Of a stretch of 64,000 bases of DNA, positions 44,586 through 57,640 are shown piece after piece. This stretch comes from Monarcha castaneiventris obscurior (taxonomy: Eukaryota > Chordata > Aves > Passeriformes > Monarchidae). The translations under genes and the position numbers were made by a program. The stretch covers positions 7,796,001 to 7,860,000 of the forward strand of contig JAMPIT010000856.1 in the NCBI GenBank assembly GCA_026261815.1, in the 5' to 3' direction. The number at the start of each line of letters is the position of its first letter. Within the stretch, counting starts at the first letter, position 1. A model generated the notes under the pieces. The model searched no databases. It was not told the origin of the DNA and worked only from the letters and a program-made list of their open reading frames with translations.

Positions 44586-45993
44586 GGAAGCAGGTACCGC
44601 TTTTGGGATGTACCACGGGTCCCATCCCATTTCCTCCCAGCTCCGGCGTGGTTTCAGACCCCCGCCCGGTGCTTTTTCCCAGGCAGCTCCTCCGCTCCCA
44701 CATCCCGGGTGCTGGCACGGCTCTTGTGCCCCTGGGGGTGAGGTTTGCTGCCTGTGCCCTGCTGCAGGTGAGGTTGGGCACGTTCCTGTTCGCTCCCGGC
44801 GCGAGTCACACGGGCAGGCACAGGCTGAAGGGGACTTTGGAGTGAAATGCAAACAGGTGCCTGTTTCTGGGAGGAGACCATCCAGGTTTGACAGTCCCTG
44901 GGGGCTTTGTGGCCAGCATGAAGCGGGATATTCCCGAGGAATAGTGAGAGGAGATGAAACCAGGGCTGGTATTGTGCTGGCTGAAATCCCAAAGCCCTCC
45001 GGGCGATGCAGCTGCTGCGGGGATGGGCTCAGCACCCCGTGCCCACTGCGGGGTCCCCCGGCCGTGTCCCCCAGCTCTGTGAACCCCCGGCCACCGCCCC
45101 GCCGGGGGTGGGATGTCGGAGCGGCTGGAGCCCCTTGTCAGCCTCGCTGGCAGCTCCGCGTGATGGACTGCGCTCTGCTTGTTTAGGTTTTGTTTCCAGC
45201 CACGACATTCGACCGAATTATTCTCCACGAAGGGCTTTAAAGTTTCCCAAGTGCCTGTGAAAGCCTGGAAACGCTGATAGTGATCCTATTTCTCAGCTGA
45301 GTGACTGCATTCAGCCCCAGCCATATTGATATGCAAAACGTTAAGGGTCCCGGCTCTAAAGATGGTTTCTGTCTGCCCTGTGAAAGGGAACCATACTTTT
45401 TTAAAGCCCGGCCCTTTCTAAAGCCGCACAATACCATATAGACTATGCCATTTGAAGCATCTGAAGCGACCCAAAATGTATTGAAAGCTTGCTTTGCGGA
45501 CTCATTAAGACTACTCAATAGGTTCTGGCAAATACCGTGCCAGGGCTGACCGCACGGATTAAGACTTTTGAAGTGTTACACAAACCCCCTGCTTAAACTA
45601 ATTGCTGCCCCGCAGCTCACGAGGTCAAGTATTTGTATTCATTGCCTCCGAGAGGAGCCACTTATGGCTCTGTCCAGGTGAAGTCTGCACTTCATTAGAT
45701 CAAGACAATAAAAGCAGCTTTGGTAGGAAGGGGATGAAATCTCCCGGTTCCTGCTCTGAGCCAAGCACAGGCTTGGCTCCACCTCGGTGGAGTTTGGGGT
45801 CGTTCGTGGTGCTTTCAAGAGCTCCAGTGGAGCGATGTGCTCCCAAGAAAAGTGTTTCGGTGCGGGATGGTGACAGCAGTGACAGCAGCCCCGTCCCACT
45901 CGTGCTGCCGTGGAGGGCTCAGCTTGAGCAGAGATTCCTTGAAACTTCCAGTGCTCACTGAGCACTTCTCCACTGTGATATTTCATTCTCCAG
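44586..45993. other. Intergenic sequence, no gene
   Basis: GC-rich to about 45170, then a repeat-free, mixed-composition block (45180-45720, separate entry). No coding exon or RNA gene recognised. Confidence 0.5.
45180..45720. promoter_or_regulatory. Candidate conserved non-coding block
   Basis: About 540 bp without CR1 or tandem repeats and with an abrupt change from GC-rich flanks. It retains CpGs in AT-rich surroundings (CGACATTCGACCG, GACCGCACGGATTAAG). It holds CATATTGATATGCAAAACG (octamer/CUT-like) and ACTCATTAAGACTACTCAAT. Of all blocks in the window its texture looks most like a vertebrate conserved non-coding element. Open frames cross it but none is convincing. Confidence 0.35.
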
Positions 45994-46168
45994 GGTCATG
46001 GAATCCTGGAATTGTTTGGGCTGGAGGGACCTTAAAGCCCATCCTGTGCTCAGGAGCCCTGGGCAGGGACACCTTCCACTATCCCAGGGTGCTCCAAGCC
46101 CTGTCCAACCTGGCCTTGGACACTTCCAGGGATGGAGCAGCCACAGCTGCTCTGGGATCCCCATCCCG
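45994..46168 (-). mobile_element. CR1 LINE 3' fragment
   Basis: GTCATGGAATCCTGGAATTG, TTTGGGCTGGAGGGACC, CACCTTCCACTATCCCAGGG, CCTGGCCTTGGACACTTCC. Antisense, about 175 bp. Confidence 0.92.
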
Positions 46169-46854
46169 AGAGGAATTGCTCTGAAACTCCCACCCAGGCT
46201 CAAGGACAGGGGTTGCTGCTGGACCTTCCTGCTCAAAAACTCTGGAAATAAAGTTATAACAAGAGGATGCTGCGCTGTGCTGATGTTTTTCTGGGACAGA
46301 GGGAGTTTGGGCAGCTGCTTGCTCAGGGGATGATGGTAAAACACCCTGTGCTTGTGGAGCTGGAAAAATGCCTCTGGAGCACCAGGTTAACTGGGGAAGT
46401 GCCAGAGCAAAAGGATGATGGAGATCCAGCTTTGCAGCCAAGTATGAAATGAAGTTTTCATCCCTGTCTCAGTTAACCAAAGTTTCCATTTCTAGCCCCA
46501 GTTTTGTTTTGAAAATCCAACTATCCAAAGTTTTGTGGTTCCTGTGCTCTGGGCCTCCCTCTCTATTCCACTCCATAAGCCAGGAAGAGCAGGGCTGGAA
46601 GAGCTTTCCAAATTTTTTTTATTTACTCCTTTTTCTGTTATACCAGATTTAGGAGGACAGAAGGGAAAGAACAAAAATAGAGAAGGGGGAAAAAAAAAAA
46701 AGCTCCAAAAGCAAGAAGTTAAAACTTCCCTGCTTTTGTGTGGGTCTGGAGATGAGGAGAGCAACAGGGCTGATTTTCAGTTCCACATTTCATCTCGAAT
46801 GTCTATAACCTGTAACAGGGAAAGTCATGCTCGTCCCTGAAAAGGCCCATCCGT

Positions 46855-46887
46855 CCCCATTCCCATTCCCATTCCATTCCCATTCCC
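46855..46887. repeat. (CCCATT)n microsatellite
   Basis: Five to six degenerate hexamers. Confidence 0.8.
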
Positions 46888-48869
46888 TGCTGCCACGTGT
46901 GTGGCCACCCCTGTCCCACACCACAGTCCCCAGGTGAGGCTCGTGCTGCCAGGCACCTGTGGGCTATAAAAGCTGGGAGGGGGCACCGGAGCCTCCCTGC
47001 AGGATCTGTGCCAGCTCTGAAGGATGCAGAGGCTGTCCCAGCTCAGGGAACAGGAACTGGCTGGTAAATGGGGGGTGCTGGGCATCCTTCCTGCTGTTTT
47101 TGGGGGGCTGCAGGGTCAGGGTGGAGTTTGGGGATGGAGCAGCATGGCTCTGTGCAAATGCCGAATTTATACTCTGATTGGAAACAGCAACACGTTGCCT
47201 CAGTTGATTAATTTATAGCACTTGAAAGAATAAATGGATGCCTTTCTGGCAGGATTCCTCTGGCAGGAGATGAGCCCCAGGCCCTAATTGTGTACCCCTC
47301 GTTGGTGTGGGGTAGAGGGGACACACGGGATAGGGCACTGCCACCACTGCTCCTTCCCCAGGGAATGGGGACACGTGGAGCAAGCAGGAGGAGGGGGATG
47401 GCCAGAGCCTTTGGGGCTGCCTCGTGGTGATGCCACAGCTGGTATTAGAGGAGAGAATGGAGCTGTAAGGGCTGCTCCAGCCCCGTTTTCCCCAGTTTAT
47501 GTGGCTGGGGAGTGGTGGTGTAGATCACTAAGCCGATGCTCCCACTGCCAGCTCTGCCCCAGCACTGCCATCCACGCTGGCAGCTGTGCCTGGAAATCAA
47601 CAGGGAGGGAATTTTTCCCTTTTTTTCTCCTTTTACTCTGAGTTCAAACTTCCATCTGATTGCTGAAGACCCCCCTCCCGGCAGCCGCAGCATGCTGCTG
47701 GCAGATGCCAGCGGGAAGGAAAGTGTGAGGGATGGAGGGCAGCGGGAGAGAGGCCGGGAAACTGGGAAACGCTCCTGGTGGGGATGGGAAAGGGGCCTGT
47801 GCAACAGCCAGCCTTTAATTAAGGGTCTTTAAAGAGCTTTCCCAGCTGGTTAACATTGCCTTGCCATATTGGAGTGGTTTAGAAGCAATGCTCCTCGGGA
47901 ATGCTCCCTTCCTGTCAGCCCTGGGTGTGTGTGATGGGTCCTGGTCCCTCACCCCTTTGGAAAAATGGCGCAGAGAAGAACGGGTCCATGCCCTGGTGGA
48001 GGGGACAGGGAACCCTCCACCTTCCCAGGGAAGAAGCTCATTTTTCTATGCTGGTTGCAACACCCAAATGTCTTTAATGCAGCCCCCGGAGCAGCTGGAG
48101 GGGGATGTGTGCCGGTGGTGGCACCACCAGGGGCTGGAGGGGACAGCGTGGGTCACCCAGCACCCAAACACTGGATTGGGAATGCCTGATCCAGCCCTGG
48201 GGTGGGTATTGGTGACAGGAACCCACCCTAGGCTGTGGGGAGGTCTGAGGGCAAAGCTACACCTGAAGTGCAGGAGCTCCTGTGGGATCCTGGAGCGGGG
48301 TGATGGAGGTGCCATGGGGCACCCAGACTCTGGAGCTGCTGGCACTGTACTGTTCCTCCTGCAGAAATGAGCTTTGGAGTGACAGCATTTCCCTCCTGCC
48401 AGCTGGGGACAGACTGTGCTGTGCACATAAACCTGCCCTGAGGTGTTACTGCTGAAACCTCTCAGGGACTTGTCTCACCTCTTTTAGCTTTATCTGCTCA
48501 CCCAAATCCTCCCAGAGCCTTTCCTTCCTCCATCCCATTCCACAGCTGCCCTGTACAAAATCCTCCTGGAGGCAAGAGCAGAGCTGCCCATGGGCTGTGA
48601 GAGTGGGATGGGGGCTATGGGGTCCTGTCCCTGTTTCACCAGGAGATTTATTAGTGCCTGAAGCCTCCTGCCAAGGTTTCAGCTTCCAGCTGTGTTTGCA
48701 GAGGAGAAGGTGATGCAAAGCCAGCTCCAAGCGTGCTGAGACTATTTTGCTGCTCCTTTTCCAGAAAAGCATCCCCTGACCACTGGAGCAGGGAGCATCC
48801 CTGCAGTTTGCTCTCCTGGTCCCTTCATCCAAGTTGGGGCTGAGGGATGCACAGCTGAGCACCATCATC

Positions 48870-48904
48870 ATCCTTCTCCTCCTCCTCCTCCTCCTCCTCC
48901 TCCT
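48870..48904. repeat. (TCC)n microsatellite
   Basis: Eleven to twelve tandem CCT/TCC triplets. Confidence 0.9.
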
Positions 48905-51900
48905 TCGCATGTCCTGGCCTTGCCACAGCATTCCCAGCTTGAGGTTCCCCACTCTGACAGCTCCAAGGACATGGATAGTGCTGGGGCTCCCTCTGCTCCC
49001 ACAGCCTGCTTTTATCTCTGGAAAAAATCCTAATAAAAGCCAAAAGGCAGCTTTAATAGTGTAATATTAGAGAGGGCTGGGAGGGAAAGGCTCCTGCCTG
49101 GGGCCATGGCACAGCTGGGGTCCCAAGCACGGATCCACGCTTCCATTTAGGGATGCATGGGGAAAATGGGGGAAAAACAAATGAAATCAACGTTTTCTAG
49201 GCTTGGCTGATGTGTGCTGTGCTCAGGCAGGGGAGGACAGGGAGGGGGAGCCAAGGCTGAGCCTCCTGTTACCTTTAGGACAGGTATTGGGATTATTCTG
49301 TCTGAGGAAAGCCCAGCTGTGAAGCTGCCTGTGGAGGGTGTGATCCTTGGGATCCTGGTGCAGCCTGCCCAGGGATGGGCATCCCTCAGCACGGGGTACA
49401 ACCAGGCAGCAAAATCCAGGCACAGGCTGGAGTAACCGGCAGAAAACATTCCGAGTCCGGAGAGGCTTCGCAATAATTTCCACATTCCGTAATTTTTCTC
49501 AAGAGGGGAAGAGAGGCAAGCCTGGAGTAATTACCCACACAAGCAGCCATTGAAACGTTCTGTGCTGTGAGTACTGATCACTTACTGTACTTAACAAGAC
49601 AATTTTGGCTCTCGGCGCATAAAAGCAAGCAATGATTAAAGCTCTTGTTTGCAGGATCCATGAGCCAAAGCACAAAAGTCTGTTGCTAGATCCAAGTCTG
49701 GACTTGGCAAGCAGCTCCTGCATGGGGAGTGAGCCAAGGTGGAGTGGCTGTGCTCGGTATCTGTGGGGTTTGGGCTGCTGGGGAGTGCTGCAGTGCTGGT
49801 CCCCCCCATCCTGCTGATTCCAGGTGTGTGGAGGTGACTTGTGCTTCCAGCCCTGGGGCTGAGCTGGGACGTTTTGCAGGGAGTGGAAGGTGCTGCAGCT
49901 CTTTGGGGCTGGGAGAGGCTCCTCGGTGGTGAAAAGGAGCAGGTGCTGAGCTAGAAATGGGGCCGATGGGTGTCTGCTGCTGTCTCCCTGTGGAACAAGT
50001 GGGTATTGGGGAGGAGCCTGGGAAGGCAAAAGGCCCTGGTGTGTGTGGGCAGTGCTGCAAAGTGAGGGGCTGGGCTGGAGGCAGAGCCTCTGGCACTTTA
50101 TGCTGCCTGGATCTGGGGGTCCCAGCCTGAGGATTCCAGGCTTCCAGGAAGTCTCAGACTCCAGCTAAACTGAAGGAGCTGCTCCCTGGTGAGAGGCCAT
50201 GGCATATCATGATTGCCTGCTGGTAAAAGCGCTGAAAGCACCCTTTGTGCTGTGCTGGGCACCACCCAGCTCGGAAATGCTGCCCTGAGATGAACTGGGA
50301 GCAGCAGGGCCAGAGCTTGCAGCATCACTGGGGGTGTTACTGCAGCATCTGTGGGGATCCCTGATCAGGGACATTCTCCCAGCCTGGCTTTGTGGCTGAT
50401 ACCTGAGCTTGATGCAAGGTTATCCCCTCTGGGCAGTGATATTTTTGGCAGCGAAGCCCAGAGGAGTTGGCTGTGAGTTCCAGTCAGTCCTACAGGTAAC
50501 GTGTGGTGCTGAGGCCTCCTCTGAAGCCAGGCACTGATGCCCTGCAGGGATAGGCAGCCCTGGGACACCCAGGGGAGGCTCTGCTGCAGCACAGGCCCTT
50601 CTGAGGGGCTTTATTTTACCCTGAGGGTCTTCATGTGCTGATGTCAGTGGTGCAATGTCTGGTGTGAGTGTGCCAGGATGGAATCTGGGTGCTGATGTCC
50701 CTTCATGGCTCTGCACTGGGCTGCTGGGGGAGCTGGCGGGGTGGGATGAGCTCTGCCTGGGGTGGGCAGGCAGCTCCAGCATTGCTGGGGGCAGAGGGAG
50801 CTGGGAATGGATTTGAGCCAGGCCATTGGCTTCTTGCTGGCATAAATCAGCCCTGTTTGGTTCAGCATAGCTGCGTGATTGAGATCAGGTCAAAATCTGG
50901 TTCAGATCTTCCTCCCCTGCTTGTTAAGCTCCTGTCCTTGAGGATGGTGTGGGTTCACCTCAGAGGGAAGATAAATGAGTCCCAGTGTAGCTGCACTAAA
51001 TCTATTCAGCCTTGTGCTGGGCTTTCCAGGGCTCTCTGTGCTGCAGGACAGGAAAAGCATCCAGGGAAATCCTCAGGACAGCTGAGAGAACCATCTCTGT
51101 ATGGAAGCATCATGTAGAGTCCCCTCTGGCCTTTCCCCTGGAAAAAAAGCAAGAATTCAGATGTTGGATAAATTCCACAGACATCACCTACGCTAATTGA
51201 GTGACAGTTTGTACAGGGCTGTTACTGCTGCCTTCTCCTCAACCCCCAAACCAAATCAGGTCCTTGCAGAGAGCTTTTCTTTCAAGCAGTGACCTCCTGG
51301 CTGTCCTGGAGTGCTGACAGTGCTGTGGGGCTCCAGCTTCTAGTGTGGCTGTGTCCCTTGGGTGCCTCTGCTCCAGCTTGGATGCAGTCGAGCAGTTGCT
51401 TTCTGCTAAAGTCCTGGCACTAACTGGGAGCATCCCATGGTGGGCACAGGGCTGCATCCCGTGTTCCCAGGGATGTCCCTGCAGCACTGGCCATCCTGCC
51501 AGCCTAGGGCACAGCTGCCACCAGGACCCACTTGGGAGCTGCACTTGGCTTTCTTGGCTTCATTTTAGATGGAAAAGAGCATTTCTGGAGCAGATCTGGC
51601 TGCCCTGTGCAGTGCTGGCAGCCTGGGAAGGGCCCTGGCAGATGGGCAGCCTTCATCCACGTCCCTGCTCTCTTGGATGAGTTGTGCTCGTTGGAATTAT
51701 TTACTGCACTGGTCGATAAACACCCTGGGCAGCGGGCTGTATTTCATGAACACCACACTCTACATGTGCCTGCTGTTGTATTTCAAGAGCATAAATAACA
51801 CTGGGGCAGCAGCAGAAATTAAAACCAAACACATAGAACGATTTACACCCAGAATTTTTCAACACAGAAAGGAAGGAAAAAACACCTCTGGGCTGCGCCC

Positions 51901-54275
51901 CTCACTTAAACCTTGCTCCTGCCTTTCCTGGGGTGCTGCTGCCTCTGGCTTTGCTCCTGCCTCTGGCTGAGGGGATATTGGCTGTTTCCCACCAGCACAG
52001 GGAAGCCACCTGCTTTCCCCACATCCGCTCGTGTGTGGGGACACGGTCCCAGGCTGGCTGGGGCCACGTGTCATTCAAGAGCCCCCCTTGGCACATCGTG
52101 CCTGCCATCGGCAGTGCCACCCTGGTGTTTGTTTTCCTAGTGAGGGAAGCATCCAGCAGCATGTGCTGCAGTCTCCAGGTTGTTTGTTTTCCTTTAGAAT
52201 GCAATATAGATCTAATTAGATGAAAACAAACTCTCCTGAAGAGCGGGGTTATTCAGAGCAGGCAGCCAGGGCTCCGTTCCCTTCCCTCTGGTAGCGTTTA
52301 AGCGTTTCCCCCACATCGGTGACGCAGCCGTTCCTAATAAATCAGCGGAGGTAGGAGCACATTTGCTCCCCTGGCTTTGAAGAGGCGTCAGATCTCCGAA
52401 CAGAGGCTTCTTGCTGGGTGATCCTCTGGGGCTGGTTCTCATTTCCTTGTAGGAGGTGGGTCTGGAGCCCATTTTGTGCATTTGGGAAGGCTGCCGGCGG
52501 GGAAGGGGGCAGAAAATGAATGACTTTGCTTCGTTGAAAAAAAAAAAAAAAGCCTTGACACCACGAGCACTGTGCCCCATTAACGTCCCACCGACACAAT
52601 TATTTCCCAGGAAGAGGCAGATATTGATTTGGCAGGAACTGCACGTGCCATGGCGGAGCTGAGGCTGAATGGCTCCATAAACCAAAAGTGGGCTCCCTGC
52701 TAACCTGGGATTGAGTCTGGTCCTGCCTGGGCTAAGACCACATCACTTGAGATACTGCTGTGGCTTTCACCCCTCTGGTGTCACTGCTGGCTTTGCCACA
52801 TGCCCAGAGCCATCAGGTGATGGCACTGAGGGCTGCTGCTGTCCTTGGGAAGAGCCTCTGGGCAGTCAGCCTTTGGGGGAACCACCTCCCAGGGGGATGG
52901 GGATGAATGGTGGTACTGGGAAGGGAAGCTCCTGTGGTCAAGGGATTGCATCTTGTGCATTTTAATAGATGAAAAACTGCCAAGGGGAGGCATCGAGTGC
53001 CCCAAAAATGGAGGTTTCCTGTTCCGTTCTGCCTAGTTTTTATGCCTTGAAGAGAAGCTGTTAATGCACACCAGCGGCACAAGGCTGTCCCAACCATGCT
53101 CACACCCCTCCTAGATCTCTCCTGGGCCTGCCTTATCTGGGAATGGCTTAGAGAGGCATCCCTGCACAAGCTTCAGCTCTGTGTTAGGGCCAGGTTGCTT
53201 GAAAATGAGGCATTTCCATCACCTCTGTGGCACCTTCTGGATGTGCCTGGGCTCTGAAGAGCTGGGCAGTAAGGTTGGACACCCTTTGGACATGCCCTGG
53301 GAGAAACTTCCACCTGGGAATGACTTGGATGCTACCCTGGGGGAGCATCACTGGCCGCAGCCAGAACCGCCGCGGTCATCCAGAAACTTCCTGGAAGAGT
53401 TTGAAGGAATTCATCTGGCAGGTTTTGAAAGGTAATTGTAATAGGAAGGTGGAGCTGGAACATTTCTGCTGCGCTGGGCCATTTGCAGAGGGGAACTGGC
53501 AGCGGGAGAGCTGCTGAGTGAGGAGCTGGCGCTGCCATATGGAGCTCTGCTCCGGCTGCTCGCTCACGAAAAGCTCCACCGGGGCCAGGGCTTGGCAGCC
53601 CCCCCCGGCGCAGAGCCCCTGAGTGTGAATAAATGTTACTCCTCGGCCTCACTCGGTGCTACAGTATCCGGCTGCAGGCAGAAAGAGCCGCGATTTGGCC
53701 CCGCTTCAGCGGAGCACTCGCGGATGAGCTCAGGGAGCAGCACACGAGTGACTCCCCGGCAGAAATCTTGTCCTTAAACAAGGTCTCTGCCGGGTCTGAG
53801 CTTTTGTCTGACTTGACTTTTGTGCCTCGGATCACCCTTGGCTTTCCCAGTGGAGGCAGCTTCCTGTGCTCCATCGAGCCTGGCTGATGCAGGAGGTTTG
53901 CGGATGGGAATTTGGGATTTGCTGAGGAAGGTGGCAATGGGGAGGCTGAAACAGGTTGGCAGGGCCGTGTCTTATTTCTGGTGATAAGAGCAGGGAAGGA
54001 GGAGGAAGAAACTCAATGGAATTGGAATACTGGGAATTTCAGAATGATAAAGCAACTGATTTTAAGCATAAATAGTCTGTGGGAGTTTGCATTCTCAAGG
54101 TCCTCCAGAATGTGAGTGCAAGAGATGAGGAAAGCATGAGGTGCAGGAATGAAGTCATTCCACTGCTGTTAGATGGGAGATGCATTGGAAGGGAATCAGA
54201 CTTGAGGTCTGCAAGTCCCAAACCCATCCCCTGCATCCCAGCCCAGTTCCCTGTTGCCTCTTTGAAACCATAGGT

Positions 54276-54420
54276 TTGTGGCTGCCCATCCCTGGAAATG
54301 TCCAAGGCCAGGCTGGATGGGACTTGGAGCAACCTGGGACAGTGGAAGATGTCCCTGCCCATGGCAGGGGTGGGACTGGATGAGCTTTAAGATTCCCTCC
54401 AACCCAAACCATTCCATATT
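54276..54420 (+). mobile_element. CR1 LINE 3' fragment
   Basis: GGCTGCCCATCCCTGGAAAT, GGCCAGGCTGGATGGGACTT, GTGGAAGATGTCCCTGCCC, ending CTCCAACCCAAACCATTCCA. Sense orientation, about 145 bp. Confidence 0.93.
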
Positions 54421-54559
54421 TATCCATGAGATGCTGAGCTGGAGGGGTTTTCACCTGCAAGGTGACAGCTGCTCCACTGCTCCTGATCCTTAAGCAAACT
54501 CGAGCTGCAGGGAGCTCCATCAGGGCCACATTTGGCCTCCAGCCTCCTTACACAAGTGC

Positions 54560-54900
54560 CAATTCTCCCTTTGCTTTCACAAACAGGGAATTGAGTGCAT
54601 CAGGGAGCGCCATGACTCGAGACAGCGACTGTACGGGAGAGCTCCAGAAAGGAAACGCTAATGGAGAGCAAGACAAGAGCAAACCCAAAAGAACAGGAGA
54701 AACCCTTGTTAGATCCGAAACACAGGGCCAAGCCAGTGGGTCTGGAGGTAGTTAGAGCTGTACTGCACGCAGAAGTCTGCAATATTTTATTCCAGGGATA
54801 TATATTTCCGGGACAAGTTGTTAGATTGACCTCTAGTGTTCATTTTCTTAAGGGAGAATTTCGTGATCCACTCCTGTTTTGATCAAGTCTCGTACCTTTG
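54560..54900. promoter_or_regulatory. Candidate conserved non-coding block
   Basis: Repeat-free stretch with CATGACTCGAGACAGCGACT (AP-1-like TGACTC), GGAAACGCTAATGG, and GATATATATTTCCGGGACAA. Texture is evenly mixed and CpG-retaining. It is open in one + frame for about 90 codons but has no recognisable protein similarity. Function unknown. Confidence 0.25.
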
Positions 54901-56999
54901 CACTTTGAACAGGCTTTGAGGGGAGGTTTTGTTTTTCTAATGGATAAACCCTCCAAATGTCAGTGTGGGTCTGCAGGAGCTTTCTAACGAGCTGCCTCAC
55001 AGGCAGCCAGGAGGACGGTGGGAATGTTGACACACGATTCCCTCGGAAGGGCTGGATGCAGTCCTGGCTCTGGGAGGCAGTGGGAGCCTTGCCACCGCCA
55101 GGCCGGGGCCAAATGCTCGTCCAGGAGATCAAAGGTGGATTTGTGCTGGAAAGTTTAGCTTGGATGGGCCCTTTGGATTTCTCTGGTGCTCCCTTCACTG
55201 AATTCTGCGGTGAGGGAAAAATTTGATTTACACTAAGATCCCAGTTTTCTTTTACAGCCACCCCCATAAGTCTTTGGGAATTACATCCCAAGTTTTCCTC
55301 CTTATGAACTGCACATACAGGGATCAAACTTTAGACTTGGTTGGAAACTGGAGGTTTGGAAGGGTTTTTCCCAGTATTGTCACTGGGAGATGCTCATCCC
55401 GTGTCCCCTAATTGGTACTGCTCAGTATCATGTGTCTCAAACTGAAATGCAGATATAATCTGGATTTGGTTTCATGGATTTGAATGGCTGGAAGTGTCTG
55501 AATAGCAGCCAACAATGCTAAATATCTTCTTTTCTTCCCCCCTCAATGCATTCTTCCTCTATGTCAGGGAGCTGTCACTAAAACTATTTTTAATTGTTGT
55601 ATGTTTTAATTCATGATGTTTTGTTGGAAAATATTCATCACTTGTTTGCTCAGAGAGGGAGGAGGAAATTCTGGTCTTGGAGAAAGTGATGAAAATCCAA
55701 GTCATTTCACTGAGCTCACATTATTTTGGAATTATGTGCAGGAAAAGTTATTCTCTATAGCCTGAAGGCTCTAAAAAGAATAATTTTGAATTTCTGTAGT
55801 CTTAGGCAAGTTAAACAGCAGACTGAGAGCTTTAAATCTTGGTCCATCAAAGTCTGAGCTTCAAAAAAGTGAGAAAATTGAAGAAAAAAGCCTTGTGTCA
55901 CTGTTTTCAAGCAATGAATTCCTATGCGGGCATCTTATTCTGCCTTTTTGGTACAAAAATTACAGAGAATGGTTAGCCCTGGGATAAATTTCTTTGCTAA
56001 TTATTCACTGAAAATAAACAAACTACTTAGTGATGATCCAGAAGAGCTTAGATTGCAGCTGTGATATTGTTTCTGTGCTGTAACTCTGCCCTGGCACCTG
56101 AGGGGAGCTGATTTTGGTGGAGGGGTCGGTGCCGATGGCTCCTGTCCCTCCCTGGTTGTGTGGCGTCCGTCGCGTGATGTTCCCGCTCCAGCACTGCTGC
56201 AGAAGGGATTCATTAGTGATGGAATCACGAGGAATGGAGCCTGCTGATCAACAGGCACCCAGACACTGCCTTGGAAGGAGAGGAGCAACGCCGTGCCAGG
56301 CTCCAGCCCCGCTGATGCCATTCCCTCCCTGCCCGTGGGAAGAGCAGCTACATGGAGCACCGAGATTTACACCTTAAAAAAAGCCTTATTTTTTTGGTCT
56401 TTGCCGGCAATGGAGCTTTTCTTGTGCAGAGAGAGCTGTTGGCATTCCCAGCAGAGCCCTTGGCACATGGTCCTGTTTGCTCACACCCATGTTGTGGTCT
56501 GAGCTCCCTGCAGGCTCGTGCTGCTGCCACGTGCGTGCACCAGCCTCAGGTCTTGGCATCTGCCCTGGCCCAGAGAAGGCAGAATTAGCCCAGGTTAGGT
56601 GAGAACCAGCCATGGGTCATGTTGACTTTACAACAAAGCTCTGGCTTGTTGTTTTTCCATGCTGCAGGTGGTTGTGGTGCTGCTCGGAGCGAGGAAATCC
56701 CACTGAAACGGCACTGGGATGGTTCCAGTGCTGGGGACCAGGATAAGGGAGAACCAGGGTGGAGTGAGAGCTGAACAAAGAGTCACTGGGGTGATGGGGA
56801 GAAATTTAGATTATCCCTGAACACACTGAGCACCTGTTAGCTGCATCAGCACCTGCATTGCTGCTGCTGAAGATGTCCATCGTTACTCCATCAGCGCTCC
56901 CGAGGCTCCGCCAGTTCAGGTATCAGCCAAAACCACTGAACACTGAGTACCTTTAATAATTTGCTGCTTTTAATGCATTCAGTCAAGCCAATTACATAA

Positions 57000-57310
57000 A
57001 ATTACACATCTGCCCTCTCCATTTTACCAGTTCTTCGGGTCCTAAGGATGTATAAATATTCAATAAGCCCTCTCAGTAAATGCTGCGGGCAACAGAAAAT
57101 GCACAGAGCAAATATTTTTATATTGCTCTGGTTTTGGAAATGATTTCTGAAATGTCCCTGCTAGTGCTGGACTTTCTTCCCCTGAATGCAAAGTGTACTG
57201 ATGGTCACATAACAAATTGCTAAAGTGAATTACGAAATGGCATTTGCACTCCTTGACCATGTCAATGAGAGTAATTTAAATAAATCTATTCATGAAGGCC
57301 TAATTAGCAG
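57000..57310. promoter_or_regulatory. Candidate conserved non-coding block
   Basis: AT-rich, with TTTTAATGCATTCAGTC just upstream, ATGTATAAATATTC, CAAATATTTTTATATTG, GAGTAATTTAAATAAATC and GGCCTAATTAGCAGG. No repeats. An enhancer reading is possible but rests on texture only. Confidence 0.25.
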
Positions 57311-57544
57311 GGACTGGGCAATTTGCAGCAGTGTATGGGAAAGCTCTGCCAATCACAGGTTGAATCGGCAGAGTGCTAAGTGCCGCTGAAGTGCTGGAGA
57401 GTTAAAATCACTTGGAGCTTTCAGGGATCAAGCACTAGATCAGAAAAACACTGAATTAACACTGTTGCTCTCCCACGGGGGTTGGTGCTGGAGAGGGCAG
57501 CAGGTTCTGTGTGGCACATGGACCTTAGGAAACTGCTTCTGGCC

Positions 57545-57640
57545 TTTCTCTCGCCCCTGTTTTCCCAGATGTCAATGGGAGATAACGATGCTGATTTCTT
57601 TCTGAGACCACTTTGAGGTCAGACGAGGAGGAAAGCTGGA
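57545..57640. mobile_element. Possible ancient SINE (MIR/CORE-like) remnant
   Basis: CTGTTTTCCCAGATGTCAAT, GGGAGATAACGATGCTGATT and CACTTTGAGGTCAGA resemble the 'cccatctgtaaaatgggataat ... cactttgagatc' tail of amniote MIR/CORE-SINEs. The alignment is from memory and degraded. Confidence 0.3.

Larger units (their letters stand above)
46169..54275. other. Intergenic sequence, no gene assigned
   Basis: About 8 kb of mostly single-copy DNA. It contains a CCCATT repeat (46855-46887), a (TCC)n run (48870-48904), a 15-A run (52537-52551) and no CR1. Patches near 49430-49640, 51680-51870, 52330-52450 and 53340-53560 have mixed texture. Short open frames there (for example around 51655-51800, open in two + frames) have no domain I can name. 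No RNA gene recognised. Confidence 0.4.

Noticed and set aside
43870..45186. Long + frames of Leu-Ser-Pro and a 303-codon minus frame of Arg-Gly-Glu
   Set aside because: CCTCT pentanucleotide tract; 5-bp repeat open in every frame.
51655..51800. Protein-like peptide in two + frames
   Set aside because: Two overlapping frames look equally plausible, with no splice sites or known domain; treated as unassigned.
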